A DNA stretch of 64,000 nt, from NCBI RefSeq assembly GCF_000002985.6, contig NC_003281.10, positions 8,308,001 to 8,372,000 on the forward strand, written 5' to 3'. Below the pieces are notes generated by a model. That model had not been told where the DNA came from, ran no database searches, and saw only the letters and a list, made by a program, of their open reading frames with translations. Shown here piece by piece: positions 1-11,582 of this stretch. The first letter of the stretch is position 1. The number at the start of each line of letters is the position of its first letter. Source of the DNA: Caenorhabditis elegans (taxonomy: Eukaryota > Nematoda > Chromadorea > Rhabditida > Rhabditidae). Both the position numbers and the translations under genes were made by a program.

Positions 1-409
1 CATCGTCAAAAGTGTAAGTTTAATCGGAATTAGACGAATATTTGTTTTAAATAACTTTGTTTATTTCAGTAAAAGAACAAAGAGCGGCAGAAAAACGGAA
101 AGAAGGGCAATCAAGTTCAAAAAGTCAAGAGGAATACGTTAACGTTGATAAAAGTAAGAAAATTGGTTTATTTAACGGTTTGATAAATTTTAATGGGCAT
201 TTTTAGTTAGTATACGTGGGCGTATAGAGCAATCAACGGATCACCGAAACGCCAGCGCCGAATTCATAGCAAAAAGAGAGAAAGCGAAAAAAGATTACGG
301 AGAATCAGCGACAAAGATTCTAGCAATGGAAAGTACATTGGCAATGAAGTTTGAATCCGAATATTCACAAAATCCTCAGCTCTGGCCTAATATTCCATTC
401 AGATTTTGA
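1..409 (+). CDS. C-terminal part of a conserved coiled protein (5' end outside window)
   Basis: Three exon pieces are visible: a few bases at the left edge ending before GTAAGT, an exon at about 69-153 and a last exon at about 207-409. They read a charged, Lys/Glu-rich helical stretch (around KEQRAAEKRKEG) and then a compact hydrophobic C-terminus, PQLWPNIPFRF, before TGA at 407. I do not recognise the family; the sharply defined C-terminal motif suggests a conserved eukaryotic protein rather than noise. The next gene starts 140 bp downstream on the same strand behind an AG acceptor, so this is probably the upstream gene of an operon. Reading frame is confident; function is unknown. Confidence 0.7.
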
Positions 410-549
410 CTATTCTTTATATGAAGCTAAAAGCATTTTTCGTGTCTACTGTATTTGTTTTTATGCACTGGTTTTCGAGCCGAAAATGTTTACCTGTTTC
501 GTTAATTATTTCATATCAAATGTTTACCAATCTTTACAGAATTGTAAAA

Positions 550-1675
550 ATGGGAAAGAAAAAGTTTATCGAGAACGAGGATGGAACTACAGAAGTCCAG
601 GAAACAGAAAGTGAAGCACCAAAGGATAAAAAGGAGAAGAAAGAATATCGATTGAGAACTCTTGGAGCAAACATTAAAACATCAAAGAAAAGTTTCAAAG
701 AACAATTTTTCATGAATTATGAAGATGGACTCAAACTAATCAAAAAGATGCGCGGAAAGGGAAAAGGAGGTCAACTCGTTCAAAAAGTGATGCCACGTCA
801 TATCTCCTTACCTTATCACATGTCTGGAAAAGCTGCAATGGAAGAAGCATGTGATTGGATTGCTCAAAATACTGTCGGAAAGTATAGAAAAGAGTAAGTT
901 GATGAGTTAAAATATACAAAGAGTGTTAATTTTTAATTTTTATTCGTTATTCTCAAGAAAAACATTTTTTTGTATAATGATATGAATGCTGAAAACTGAA
1001 TAACGATTTTATAATTCACAACGAATATTTATTTTTGATTTCAGATACAAAGGAATCGTCGTAGCCGTTGGAAGTGTCGATCTTGCATCTGCGCCACGTG
1101 TCATTTCCGACCAATATGCTTTCCATACCGATGTTGCAATTAATCAAATTGTTTTCATGTAAGATTTTGAATTTTCATAGGGAATTCATTTATTTTTAGA
1201 CTATCAAAAATGATTCTCGTAATTTCAATAGTTTTGAATTAATTTCCAGCCCAAAAATCGGAGATCAATACGAAGCAAAAGTGAAATATGTGCAAGAAGG
1301 TCTTATGGTCGGTGTTGTCATGGATATGATCACAATTCACATTAAGCAGAATGACAAGACTTCAGGTAAATGAAAATTAGACTATTTGAAAACGGAGAAA
1401 TTTTCAGAAGATCAAGTTGCAATTGATGACAAGATTCTAGTGAAATACAGCGGAATCCGAATCAAAAGTTCATTATGTCACTTGAAAGGAGAATATGTGA
1501 AAATGATTGAAAAGTGGGTTCACATTGAAGATTATTATTATTAAAAACTAATATTTTATTTTTCAGAGCCGAAATAAAAGAAGAAGAAGAAGTAGAAGAT
1601 GAAGCCGATGAAGAAACGGATGTGAAGGAAAAAGTAAAAGAAGAAGAAGATGAAGATGAAGACATGGAAGAATAA
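550..1675 (+). CDS. RNA polymerase I subunit RPA43 (POLR1F)-like protein
   Basis: Five exons (about 550-894, 1045-1158, 1250-1364, 1408-1514, 1567-1675) join in phase to about 260 residues. A basic N-terminus is followed by an SHS2/RPB7-N-like segment (LPYHMSGKAAMEEACDWI), a central piece (HTDVAINQIVFIPKIGDQYE) that matches the way RPB7/RPA43 proteins enter their OB fold, and an acidic Glu/Lys tail ending DEDEDMEE. RPA43 is the stalk subunit of RNA polymerase I that contacts Rrn3/TIF-IA, so the expected role is rRNA transcription in the nucleolus. The start at 550 follows a TTTACAG acceptor at about 539 and lies 140 bp behind the upstream stop, typical of a downstream operon gene trans-spliced to SL2. 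The family call rests on remembered pattern, not a search. Confidence 0.65.
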
Positions 1676-3007
1676 TCTGTCTCTGATTGTTATTCATTAT
1701 TTGTTCTAGTAATTTTTGTTGATTTTTGTACTCTTTTTTACCTTTTTGTTATTTTTTCTGTTTTGGTTCTGACTTTATTTTTAATCTTTATGAACCTATC
1801 AAATTTATTGTCGTATTTTTTCTATAGTTGCTTCAGTTTTTTAATCTTCAAAGATACTTTGGCATTGTGCCAGCCGTTTTTGTTATTCGTCTACGGCTCT
1901 CTTTTCTTCAATTTTTATCCGAAAACGAAGAGACTGAGAGAAAAGTAGAAATCAAAACTTTGTGACAAGGATTTTCGTTCTTTATTCAATTTTTGATATT
2001 ATTATGACTATGTACTTCCTAGGATATTGATCTCAATAGCTCCAATTAAAAAAATTGTTGGATCACTCGAATATGGAAATTTGAATGAGTTATTAGTGTG
2101 AAATCTGAACTTTTTTTAAAGTATTAATATCAGGAGAATATTTTAGCTTTTCAGTTATAAGTTTCTAGTTTCCTAGTCGATATCGTCAAATCATGTAAAA
2201 TTTTCATATAGCCAGTCAGAAATAAGAAATTTCATGCTTCAACATTGAAATCCAACTTATCACAATTGATAGAAACAATCACTCTTCTTCCCATCTATCA
2301 GTTTCATCAAATGCTTAAAAATCATAATTCTCCCTGTTTTCCAACCAGTTTTAATCGATACATGGACGCACCTACAGAACCCCAATTTTCTACCGTACCA
2401 CTCTTATTCGTTGCGAGACACAACCAACAGCCACCGCCTTTAGTCTATGTCTCTACCACCCAAACACTATTTACCGCATCGTTGCCGCGGTTTGTTCGTT
2501 TCTTTTTTCACTTGGTTTCAAGTTTGCTTGGATTCATAAGGTTTTCAGCGTTTTAAATTTGTCCCAGATTTGTGAATTTTCTCATACCATTTCGAGAATA
2601 GATATAATCTTTAGCCCAATTGATCAATATCTTTGTACTATGCACTCCGATTTATTATCGTTTTCAGCTATCTTAAAATTGAGAAATACTATTTTTAAAT
2701 ATCGAATCTTACCATTTTTATAGTTAATTCTTCAATAAGCCATGAAAAAAGAAAATTAATTGGTTAGGGTCGCTTCAATTCGTTACCATGTTGAGCAAAA
2801 ATATAAATTTACCACGTTTTGATGAATGTGAAATCAAGTTGAATTTAGTATTTAACAAGTCCATAAAAATAATCTAATGAATTTAAATTTGAAAAATCCG
2901 CGATTTCTGTTTTATTACAGCTCTATTTGTTGAGAAAATTTTTTTTTTGTATTTTCTCCTTTTTTGGTTCAAAAATACATAGTATTTATAATGAATTATT
3001 TTACAGA
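1676..3007. other. Noncoding interval: 3' UTR and promoter
   Basis: A T-rich 3' UTR for the preceding gene is followed by AT-rich DNA with no supportable exon. An open frame at 2245-2556 has no splice context or protein-like composition. The TTTTACAG acceptor at about 3006 marks the trans-splice site of the next gene. Confidence 0.5.
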
Positions 3008-4385
3008 ATGGCTTCAAAAACCCGGCGCGGTTCAAGCCTCGCGAAAAAAGAAAAGGAAATCAAAAAAGAAATTGAAGAAGATAAAGAAGTTGCACCGATA
3101 CAAGAAGAAGATGATGATGGTCCACCACCGATTTTAGAGAGAGAAGCCAGTTGTGGAGAGAATGATGATACAGATGGAGATGGAAAAGAAGAAGATGCAC
3201 AAAAGGAAGATGATATTGATGGAAGTAAAACGAAGAATGAAAGTATTCTTGAAGCATTATCTCAATTTTTCACCGCAGATGATGCTACTGTCAAAAATCG
3301 TCGGAATAGTCCACCATCGGAGTCTTCATCAACCAGAAATACACTTGGACTCAATCGTGGAGGGGCAAGTGAGTTGAAAAAAAATCGTATTCTATAAGAA
3401 ATATTCGATCTTGAGAAAAATTTGATAATTTTATTTTGCATTACCAGTAAGTAAATGTATAAAAATTTAATTTTTTTAATCGAAATATTGTACATTATTA
3501 GTTACTAACTTTGAAGTTTAATATAATTTTCTGGAAAATGCCCAGATACATAGCAATTTCCCTATTTTATAATCGACAACCTCCCATTTTTTAAAATTTG
3601 AATTTTCAGTTCCAAAGGCTCTTCTTCTGAACAAAAACCTTCGCCCTGTACCTTCAAAGACACCTCCAATTGCTACAACACGTTTTGCATCTCTTCGTCA
3701 TCTTTCATCAGCCCCTGGTACATCAGCGTCTACTTCCGGATCACCTTCAGTTGGGATTCGCAAGTATGGGGTCCCACCGCCGATGCCTCGATCTCTTCGT
3801 AATATTGCGGGAAGCATAAATGTTGTTGGGTCAAATTCGTCGCTCGGGCCTGCCAGACTTCTTGAAAGCCGAAAAAGACATTTCGATAAGGATAAAGATG
3901 GGAAGAACCCGAAAAGATCTTCACTGGTAGCCTACAATGGGGGGAGAGCCGGTGAAAACTTCCGAAAAGTGCCGCCTTCCGCAGTGTCACCAGCTCCAGG
4001 ATCAGGTTCATCTGCATCTTCTGGAACATCAACTTCATCGTCCAATGGTATAATAGATGTGCAATCAATGCTCCGTGATCAGTCGCCAGTCAGAATGCAA
4101 GTGATGGTTGGAGGGGATCACGAAACTAATGGAGATTCAATTCAAGAAGCTATGGAATTGGCTAATGCTCAAAAGGAAAGCATAGGAAATATTGCAAGAG
4201 CATCCAGCCATCACAATATGCTTCTTGGTTAGTAATTTAATTTGTATAAAAAATTATAATTTGTTAATTTTCCAGGTTCGATGATTATTAATGGTCTCAA
4301 CACTCTACAATCTCGGGATAAGGATGAATACACTAATTTCTCATCAGACCTCTTTTCCCTTATCACAAGATATAATATTAATTAA
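3008..4385 (+). CDS. Unrecognised Ser-rich, probably nuclear protein
   Basis: Three exons (3008-3370, 3610-4229, 4276-4385) join in phase to about 360 residues. The first ATG lies two bases after a TTTTACAG trans-splice acceptor. Residues 1-80 are strongly charged with Lys/Glu/Asp runs. A middle segment is low complexity, rich in Ser, Pro and Gly, with basic patches such as RKRHFDKDKDGK that could act as nuclear localisation signals. The C-terminal 100 residues look more ordered: an amphipathic helix (SIQEAMELANAQKESIG) and the ending FSSDLFSLITRYNIN. I cannot assign a family; the pattern suits a chromatin or transcription cofactor, which is inference only. The RING-like gene follows 334 bp downstream on the same strand, so the two could share an operon. 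Confidence 0.7.
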
Positions 4386-4718
4386 ATGTATTGATCGTCA
4401 CTATATCATTTTTTTTTCTCTTTTCCTCAGACTCTCCAAATTGACCCCGTTTTTAAAATCTACTTCATTCCTCGTTTCCAATAATTGTCCCTTCTTGTTT
4501 TATCCATGGCATCATTGAATTGAAAAATAACAAAAACATGATTCAAGTCAGAATATTATTTATAATAAATAAATGATATATTTAATAGAACGTGGATGCT
4601 TATTGTTAAGATCGAAAGCGTAGATAACAACAACAAAAACTACAGGAACAGGAAAAAAGAAAAAAGTTCCAATTTTCAATCATTTTGTATTTTATCCGAT
4701 TAAGAATCGATTTTAGTG

Positions 4719-6286
4719 ATGTCGCAAAAGAAAAAAGCGAGTCTCTCTAAAATCCAGTAAGTCGTTTTGATTCAACACTGATAATTGAAATTTGTTCAGT
4801 ACTGGAATGAATTCCTCATCCAAGCAAGTCCTCTCATCAACTTCTTCAGCAAATGAAAAAACTGAAGATGATGTGAGTTTCGTTTGAATTAAAGGTTTCG
4901 AATATTGACAGTTTTCTGGAACGCGAACTTAAACGCACAGAGTAGGTTTTACAGCGAAATAAATTGTCCTGGTAACTTTTCTAATTTAGCGATATTCTTG
5001 AATGGTCTTCGTGTTTACGTTAAGATTACGATAAGTTAAGCCTACTGGAGCTGTGGCTATATTACGTAGACGTCTACATAAAAATGAGAATTTCCGTCAA
5101 CTTACGCGGCAGTGTCTCGCCGCGCGAACAACGAAATACTGTAACTTGTCAATTCTGGGTCGCTATTGCATAATATTTTTATTTGAAAAAAATCTTGGCG
5201 CTTCATTGGAAAAAGATATTTAGCGGTCCATAGATCTACACGAGCTACAGTAACCTGCTGTGGCGAGGTATATTTATTTGTGCATGAATTCTGGGCGGCT
5301 TTCACTTTAAAATCTGGATATATTGAAAATTAATATTTTTCAGGTCGGAGATGAAATGGATTTTTCATTACAATGTGATGCATGCAAGAAAGTAAGATTG
5401 TTTTACAAAATGCAGGTTTTTGAAAGATCAAACCAATTATTCCAGTTAATCATTGGGTTAAACAATTTGGATCGTTTTGATTGTGGGCACTTCTACTGTC
5501 TGGTGTGTAGTCCACTTCAGCCAAAAGGTAACAGAAATTGATCAGAAATCTGATAAAAAGAGTTCAATCTTTCAGAAAACCACTCGTCTTGTGCCACTTC
5601 GACATCTCCGTCAAATGCTTTTACGCGTGAAGTCTCACCGCAACAAATTGCTGAGCATACTGGAGAATTGTCGAATAATGGAGCTGAACGTGGAAAGATT
5701 CGAGGAAGTACTCGTGCTACTCGGAAAGGATCTGTGAACAAATCAAAAAGTGGAAGGACTCGTCGACATAAGAAGGTTCCGGATCAACGTCTTTGGTACT
5801 TTTTGTACCTTTCAAAGCCAGTCGTTGTCAGCCTTCCAACGGATGCCACTTATCGTAAGCTTAAGAATCTAAGATTTTTAAACAATTATATCGTTCAGAC
5901 GATCTGATGGCTCGACTCTACACGCTTCTTGGTGTCAGCGGTAAGACCCATATGATTACTCTGAGAACTCAGAAATCATCGAGTGAAGAAGGCGAAGGCG
6001 AGTTTTCTGGTCGAGGTGACCCGGTTAGTTTTTTGATATTCTGAATATAAAAAGATAAGGATGATTGTAGGCTCCTCTTGAAGTCGGCGATTCGAAAACT
6101 CGTCTCAGTGATCTAAAGATTACACGTCACAAGATGCTGCTCCTGGATGTAGATGATCAGAAGAAAGATGGAAGTGGTGAGGAGAAGAAAGAGAAGAAAA
6201 GTGCGGAAAAAGAAAAGAAAATCTCACACGAAAATGTTCAAAGTTTGAGTCCGTCGAGTCGTGCAGAAGATCCGAGATCATCTTGA
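4719..6286 (+). CDS. Degenerate RING-finger protein with ubiquitin-like C-terminal domain
   Basis: Seven exons (4719-4756, 4800-4872, 5344-5391, 5446-5527, 5576-5854, 5899-6023, 6071-6286) join in phase. After a Ser-rich start the protein has C-x2-C (CDAC) and, after about 25 residues, C-x-H-x2-C-x2-C (CGHFYCLVC), the first six ligands of a RING. The final C-x2-C pair is not seen downstream, so the finger looks incomplete. A basic linker (RGSTRATRKGSVNKSKSGR) leads to a segment beginning WYFLYLSKPVVVSLPTDATY that resembles a ubiquitin-like or RAWUL fold, then a Lys/Glu tail. RING plus C-terminal RAWUL is the plan of Polycomb RING1/PCGF proteins, so a chromatin-linked ubiquitin ligase partner is one possibility, but this is inference. 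The start follows a TTTTAG acceptor by two bases. Intron 2 is long and repeat-filled. Confidence 0.7.
4905..5320. repeat. Intronic foldback-type repeat in the RING-like gene
   Basis: The 471-bp intron 2 is much longer than its neighbours. It carries words shared by several other intervals of the window, such as CTACAGTAAC, GCGCG clusters and CTGTAACTTG. These are typical of the nonautonomous palindromic DNA elements common in worm introns. No coding content is seen. Confidence 0.45.
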
Positions 6287-6575
6287 AATGTCTCCAGTGT
6301 TCCAATAAATCTTTGCAATCTGAATCCCGAATTTTGTGCAGAACATTTAAAGTTAAAATTGTTTATAACAGTCAATAAAATAACCATGAAGATCAATATG
6401 AAAGAAATGGGGGAGGGGGCAAGTGAAAATTGAGATAGTAAAAAATGATTGAATTATTTGATATGATTTTACAGGAGGTAGAATTAATTATAATTTTAGA
6501 GCACTCAGGAGTGAAAAATAATGTCAATGGAATAGATATACAAACCACAAGTTAAAATAAAGGGGTTGGAATTTC
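6287..6575. other. Convergent 3' UTRs
   Basis: The plus-strand RING-like gene and minus-strand sas-4 converge here. AATAAA-type signals occur soon after the RING stop (near 6304 and 6376). A run of G (GGGGGAGGGGGC near 6412) is the only striking composition. Confidence 0.5.
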
Positions 6576-9500
6576 TCATTTTTTCCACTGGAACAAAGTT
6601 GTTTTCCGACGTTTATCGCCTATCATCTCTGCAGTTTCCAATGTACCTTCACACGTGGAAAGATTCACTTCAAGTCTCAATGTTTTCTCGCTGCATTCAG
6701 GTCGTCCAATGATCTTGAGAATATACTGATTGTTGAGACCAGTCGGATCTCCCTGATACCAACGAAGACGGAATTCTGGCTCAACGAGCTCAAAATCGTT
6801 GTAATCAGTGACGAGAACGTAGCGACATTGATTGTCGCGATATGTGTGTGTACCGGGATTGTATCTGAAAATTTGATAGGTTTCAGAGGCAAAAATATTT
6901 ATAACGGGGTTTTAAACCTGTTTTACTAACTTTTTGAAGAATTGAGGTCATATTCCTAAATTTTGGGTTAGACAAAAATTATAGAAACATGTTTTGTTTG
7001 AAAATATATTATTTGCTAAAATATCGTTATACTTATTTGAGTTTTTTTAATGAATAAATTAAAATTCATCGAAAAACTAACTAAGGAAAATCGATGAAAA
7101 TTCTGTTTCAAATTGAGTTTGAAATTACAGTACTCTTTGAAGGCGCCAAATTTTACAATTTTTTCGTTAAAGGACAGATTTTTAAATGTGAAAATACGTG
7201 CGCCTATAAAGACTGTTGTAGTTTGGTTTATTTATCTTTTTTCTAAACTAATAAACATGTTTTTATCAAAAAAAAAAGGGGCAAACAACAATTCGACAGT
7301 AACGCGATTTTTAAACTACAGTAATATTTAAAGGCGCACGCCTTTTCCCATTTAACTAAATTTTATCGTGCCGAGACATTTTTTGCCGCAAAATGTCACA
7401 TCTCTTTTTTTATTTTTGTTTCGTTTTATTTATGTAATTTATTTATGTAACCACTTGTGATGGTTTGTATCTATTAATGTGTGTGTGTTTTTTTTTCTAC
7501 CTAACGATATCTTCTATCGTAATAAATTAAATTAAATTAAATTAAACATCTGGGTAATAGTTTTGAGATTTTAATGGTTTTTCTGAATAATTAATTGGAA
7601 AATGAATAGAGACTCACTTTCTCGAAACTTCTTGATTGCTAAAATCCTTCGTAACATATCTTCCGTCCCTATTGAAGCTGAAATACGAAATTTCCGATGA
7701 ACTTTAAAAAAGAAAATAATCTTACATTTCAGTTTTATACATTCCGTTTTGATAAATCAAATCAGTTCGAACTTCTCGTCGTTTAATACTTATCAATGTT
7801 ATGTTATTTCCAGGACGAAGTACTTCAACTTGCCTTTGAAATGTATGAATAATTGAAATATTGTATGTGGGGAGATCAATTCTGACTGTTTTATCAACTG
7901 CGGATATGTAGATCTGTAAATTGGTCACTTTAATTGACAAAATTCCAATTAAAACTTACATTAACAGCGTTCTGCCGATTAACCCATCGAAGATCTCCAT
8001 TGGAATATTCGAAAAGAAGACCGTTAGCTATTGTATCCGTCACTTTAGATGTTTCTCCAAGAGAATCTCTGTAGATCGTGCATTTTCCAAATTTTCCCGG
8101 CATTTCTTTGACTGGCATCTTCAAAAAGCATGATTTAAAATTTTTTTTTGACAATTTTCGGTAACTCGAAAACTATTGATTTTTAATTCTGGGAATTTTG
8201 AAAAATCGGAACTTTCGGCAAATGCTAATAGTAAGCTGTAAATTTTTAGACTTAAAAAACTATTTTTCAAAAATATTAATTTTTTAGTCGGGAAGAAAAA
8301 ATAATTTGAAATTTTTTTTGAATTGATTTTTTCAGAGCAATATTCTAAAAACAATTTTAAAAAAACCCTGCTTTGATCTAAATATTACCATCAAAAACTC
8401 CTGTGGTACAGCTTCCAATGATTGTTCATTTGGTTCATCTGCCCAACTAACACCTCTTTCTCGATTTGATGTAGATGGTTTTCTAAATGTTGTCAACGAA
8501 GATGATGATGGATGTCTAGATGGACCATTTGATGTTATCGAAATTGGAACACTTTGATTCAAAACTGGTGGCACTGGATTCGAAGTTTTTCGATTCATTG
8601 CAACCTTCGCGAACATCTCCTTTTCTTTATCGTCGCGTTCTTTTTCAGTACGTAATTGTTTTACGCGCTTTTCTAAAGTCTGTAGAGTGCTCTTTAGCCG
8701 GTTTCCGTCTTTCTGAAGCTTCTCGATTTCCTCGTCTTTTTTCTTGAGCTTTTCGTCTCGAACACGTATATCCTGTCGATATTGTGCATTCTTGGTTTCT
8801 GATGCTCTTAATTTGTCGCGGAGAGTGGCTATCTGAAATTTGACAAGTTTTGCTGGATTTTAAATTAAAGGTTTTATAATAGAATTTCAACTTTTTAAAT
8901 TCTCAATTTATTTCAATGAAAATTTTAGATTTTGCTTTGAGAAAAATTTTCAATCGAAATTTCGTGGTTTTTCTCGAATAACTATTTCTTGCTTAAATTC
9001 TTAATTACCGTTTCTGTGAATTCTTTATTCCTTTCTCCCGTTCCTTTCTTCAATATCTTCTGATCTCGTTCAAGATCTCGTTGATCCCTCTTCAATTTCT
9101 CGTAAAGTTCATCATAATCTTCCTTAATTTTCTCAAACTTCTTCTCAAATTCTTCCTCAACTCCTTTTTTGCATTTCTTAAATTCTTCTATCAGTTCTTT
9201 CTTAAAATTATTGACTTCGGAAATTTTTTCTTCGAGCTGTCGTTTTGTGGTGTGCACGGATTCTTCTGCATAATCCAAGTGAGCAATAGTGTCTCTCAGT
9301 TGTATGTTCAAGTTACGATGACGTCGAATTTCAATTTCAAGTTTCTGTCGGTCCAGTGATGATCCAGGAACATGTATTGGTTGATCATAAACGTGCTCGG
9401 GTCGATTTTCATCTTGAACATTTCCATTCTGTGGATTCTGTCGTGATGAGTTCATCATATCATTTCGTCTCAATGGGGCGGTCACAGTAGGTCTTTCATG

Positions 9501-10581
9501 GTGTTGTAAAAGGCTTATTCCCGTTTGAGCCTCACTTCGAACTAAAAATCTAATCAATCATGTTTTTTTTGTTATTAACCTACCAAGCTGATTAATTCTA
9601 TTGCTGCCAAGCGGTCGAGCCTGTGGTGTTTCCAGAGAAATTCCTGATAATTCTTGCATTGAAGACGGCCAATTGTGATTATTTGGGCCAACGCCTAAAT
9701 CGTTCATAATTGGTGTAGACCGAGTAGGAGGCTCAGAGGAGTTTGATGGTGCACAAGATGATGGCGTTGCCAGTGATGTTGTGATTGTTGAAGCTGATCT
9801 CATCTTTAATTTTAATTAATTAAATTTTGAATTAGAGAGTATTCGTAGGTTTTGATTTTTGATACGTAAATCTATTCTATGTAAAATTTCAATTATCATT
9901 CTGATTTGGCTGTTCTTACCGAATCCATTCTTCTCTCAAAAGCTTTGAATTCGGCAGCTGCATTTTTATACTTTAAAGCATCATCAGACAATTCATGATC
10001 TGAATTAACAAGAGTCGAAGGTTCATCAGGCACAAAAGAAGGCATTGCAGATACTTCATCCGTGTCATTGTCTTCTTCTTCTTCAGCGTGCTGTCCACTG
10101 TGGCCATGCTCTTCAGCAACGGAAGGTGCGGGATTTAGACGATTTTCCGGCGAAGATGACAATGATGGTTGATCCATTGGAAGAGATGCGGTGGTTGGTG
10201 GACGGGTCTCGTCTTCATTTGATATTCCACTGTCCACGGTTCGGGCAGAGTTCGGGAGAGCATTCTGGAATAATTCTACTTAATATTTATATTTAACTAG
10301 TCACCACAGTTTTATAACGTTTGTATTTAAGATATTTTACTTACCGACAGACTAAACCTAGGAACATTAATAGAAGGACTTGAAGCAGATGAAAGTTCCG
10401 ACGTTGGAGGTGCACCAGCAGATGTTTTGTTGTTTCTAGGCTGAACTTCATATATTATTTCGATAAGCCTTGTATTTGCACAAACTACCATTCTAAATCT
10501 TGCTGTTCCTTGTCCTTTTCTCAAAAACGGCCGAGAAGGCTTCTGTTCACCGTCGGCACCGATATTTTCATCGGAAGCCAT
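6576..10581 (-). CDS. sas-4: SAS-4, centriole assembly protein (CPAP/CENPJ homologue)
   Basis: Minus-strand multi-exon gene from ATG at 10581 to TGA at 6576. The first exon carries the conserved CPAP N-terminal motif RPFLRKGQGTARF. Next come Ser/Pro-rich and acidic exons, a long coiled coil (about 9000-9550, then 8620-8833), the segment VSWADEPNEQ, and a C-terminal TCP10/G-box beta-rich domain spread over exons at about 8120-7960, 7916-7728, 7680-7620 and 6867-6576 (for example LLFEYSNGDLRWVNRQNAVN). SAS-4 is recruited by SAS-5/SAS-6 and builds the centriole wall microtubules; CPAP binds tubulin through its N-terminal half and the STIL/SAS-5 family through the TCP10 domain. The start lies directly after a TTCAG acceptor and 165 bp behind the upstream gene's stop, so it is probably a downstream operon gene. 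The last intron (about 6868-7616) is enlarged by repeats. Confidence 0.85.
7100..7399. repeat. Foldback repeat in the last sas-4 intron
   Basis: The left arm holds TTACAGTACTCTTTGAAGGCGC and the right arm the inverted words AAACTACAGTAATATTTAAAGGCGCACGCC, around an AT-rich loop. The same words recur at 17.6-18.1, 21.0-21.3, 53.6-53.9 and 55.4 kb, which marks a dispersed palindromic DNA element family. Confidence 0.6.
7400..7547 (+). mobile_element. 3' tail of a 5'-truncated LINE-like retroelement
   Basis: This 148-bp stretch is nearly identical to the 3' end of the LINE fragments near 32.2 and 40.4 kb. It starts at CATCTCTTTTTTTATTTTTG, includes a small hairpin (ACGATA...TATCGT), and ends in reiterated AATTA units. 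An extremely 5'-truncated end carrying a short-repeat tail is the expected product of target-primed reverse transcription of a CR1/Sam-like element. Confidence 0.65.
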
Positions 10582-10745
10582 CTGAAGGCTGAAAAGGTTT
10601 TTAATAAATAATTGAATTATATTTCAGAAAATAAAGTATACTATCGGTAAGAAACGAAGAAACGATAAAACTATCGATTTTTAAAAACACAACAATTTCA
10701 TTTCAACAAAAAAAATCTGAAAATATAAAAGACAAAACAATTAGT

Positions 10746-11138
10746 TCATTTCTTCTCCTTTTTCTCCTTATCCACTCTTTTCTGTATCCTCTCGAGAAGT
10801 ACATCCATTTGAGCATTCAGATTTGGTTGTCCTTTTTTATTTCTTTTTGCCAATGCCTGATTCATCTTCTTTCTTGATTTATTTGTCGCTGCAATCGTCT
10901 CATTTCGCTTTTCTCGTTCGGCTCGCTCTCGTTGTTTCTCCTCTTCTTTTTCTTGCTTCAGACGAAGATATACGTCTTGTGCTTGTGAAAAGCTCATTTT
11001 CTTTTGCTTTTTCCTAAAAATGTTGATGATTTCAGATATATTAGTTTTGAAAATAGGAAAGAAAACTTACGATTTAACTTTTTTGGGTGGTTGCGATGCC
11101 ACGGCAGTTGCATTGTCTGTCTTTGATCGATTTCCCAT
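10746..11138 (-). CDS. Fyv7/TAP26 (CCDC59)-like rRNA-processing protein
   Basis: Two exons: ATG at 11138 to a donor near 11070, then about 11018 down to TAA at 10746. The product is about 110 residues and very basic: MGNRSKTDN, a KKVKSKKQKK patch, a long charged helix, and the C-terminal signature ALAKRNKKGQPNLNAQMDVL. The KKGQPNL motif followed by a helix that ends near the C-terminus is characteristic of the Fyv7/TAP26 family, small nucleolar proteins needed for 18S rRNA maturation. The gene is 165 bp upstream of sas-4 on the same strand and probably leads a two-gene operon. Family call is from memory of the motif. Confidence 0.65.
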
Positions 11139-11582
11139 CTGAATAAACGATTGAGATTTCTAAGAAGAGATTATGTGAAATTATAAAAGCGTTTTGAAGG
11201 GATTAAGGTGGTAAACGGTATAATAACCACAGCGGGGGGTAACGAGAGAGCGTGCAAGACGAAGATGACGCAGACAATTCCCGCCGTCGTGCTAGGGAAA
11301 ATGCTAGTCCACGGCCATCACAATTCTAGGCCATTTTCAAAGAAAACGGAGGGAGGTTCAAAATTTAATTGTTTTTGTTGAGAAAAAGAGAATTAATTCG
11401 AATTGTCCCTCATCATCCGCGCTCGTGACATGAATTTCGAAAATATAATTTATGCCAGTAATGAGTATCAAAATAATATTTACATGAAATGAATTGAGCA
11501 AGAGTAAATATCACAGTTCACATAATATTTTTGATTCCTATAAAATGTTTCATATTTGATAAAAACAATGATACAAGTTTTT
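11139..11582. promoter_or_regulatory. Operon promoter region and 3' UTR
   Basis: Upstream of the Fyv7-like gene, at 11215-11330, lies a GC-richer stretch (AACCACAGCGGGGGG, CCCGCCGTCGTGC) in otherwise AT-rich DNA, as expected for a housekeeping promoter. The rest is the 3' end region of the membrane gene to the right. Confidence 0.4.

Noticed and set aside
1462-1665. Ser-rich minus-strand frame
   Set aside because: Antisense shadow of the Glu/Lys codons of the RPA43-like last exon.
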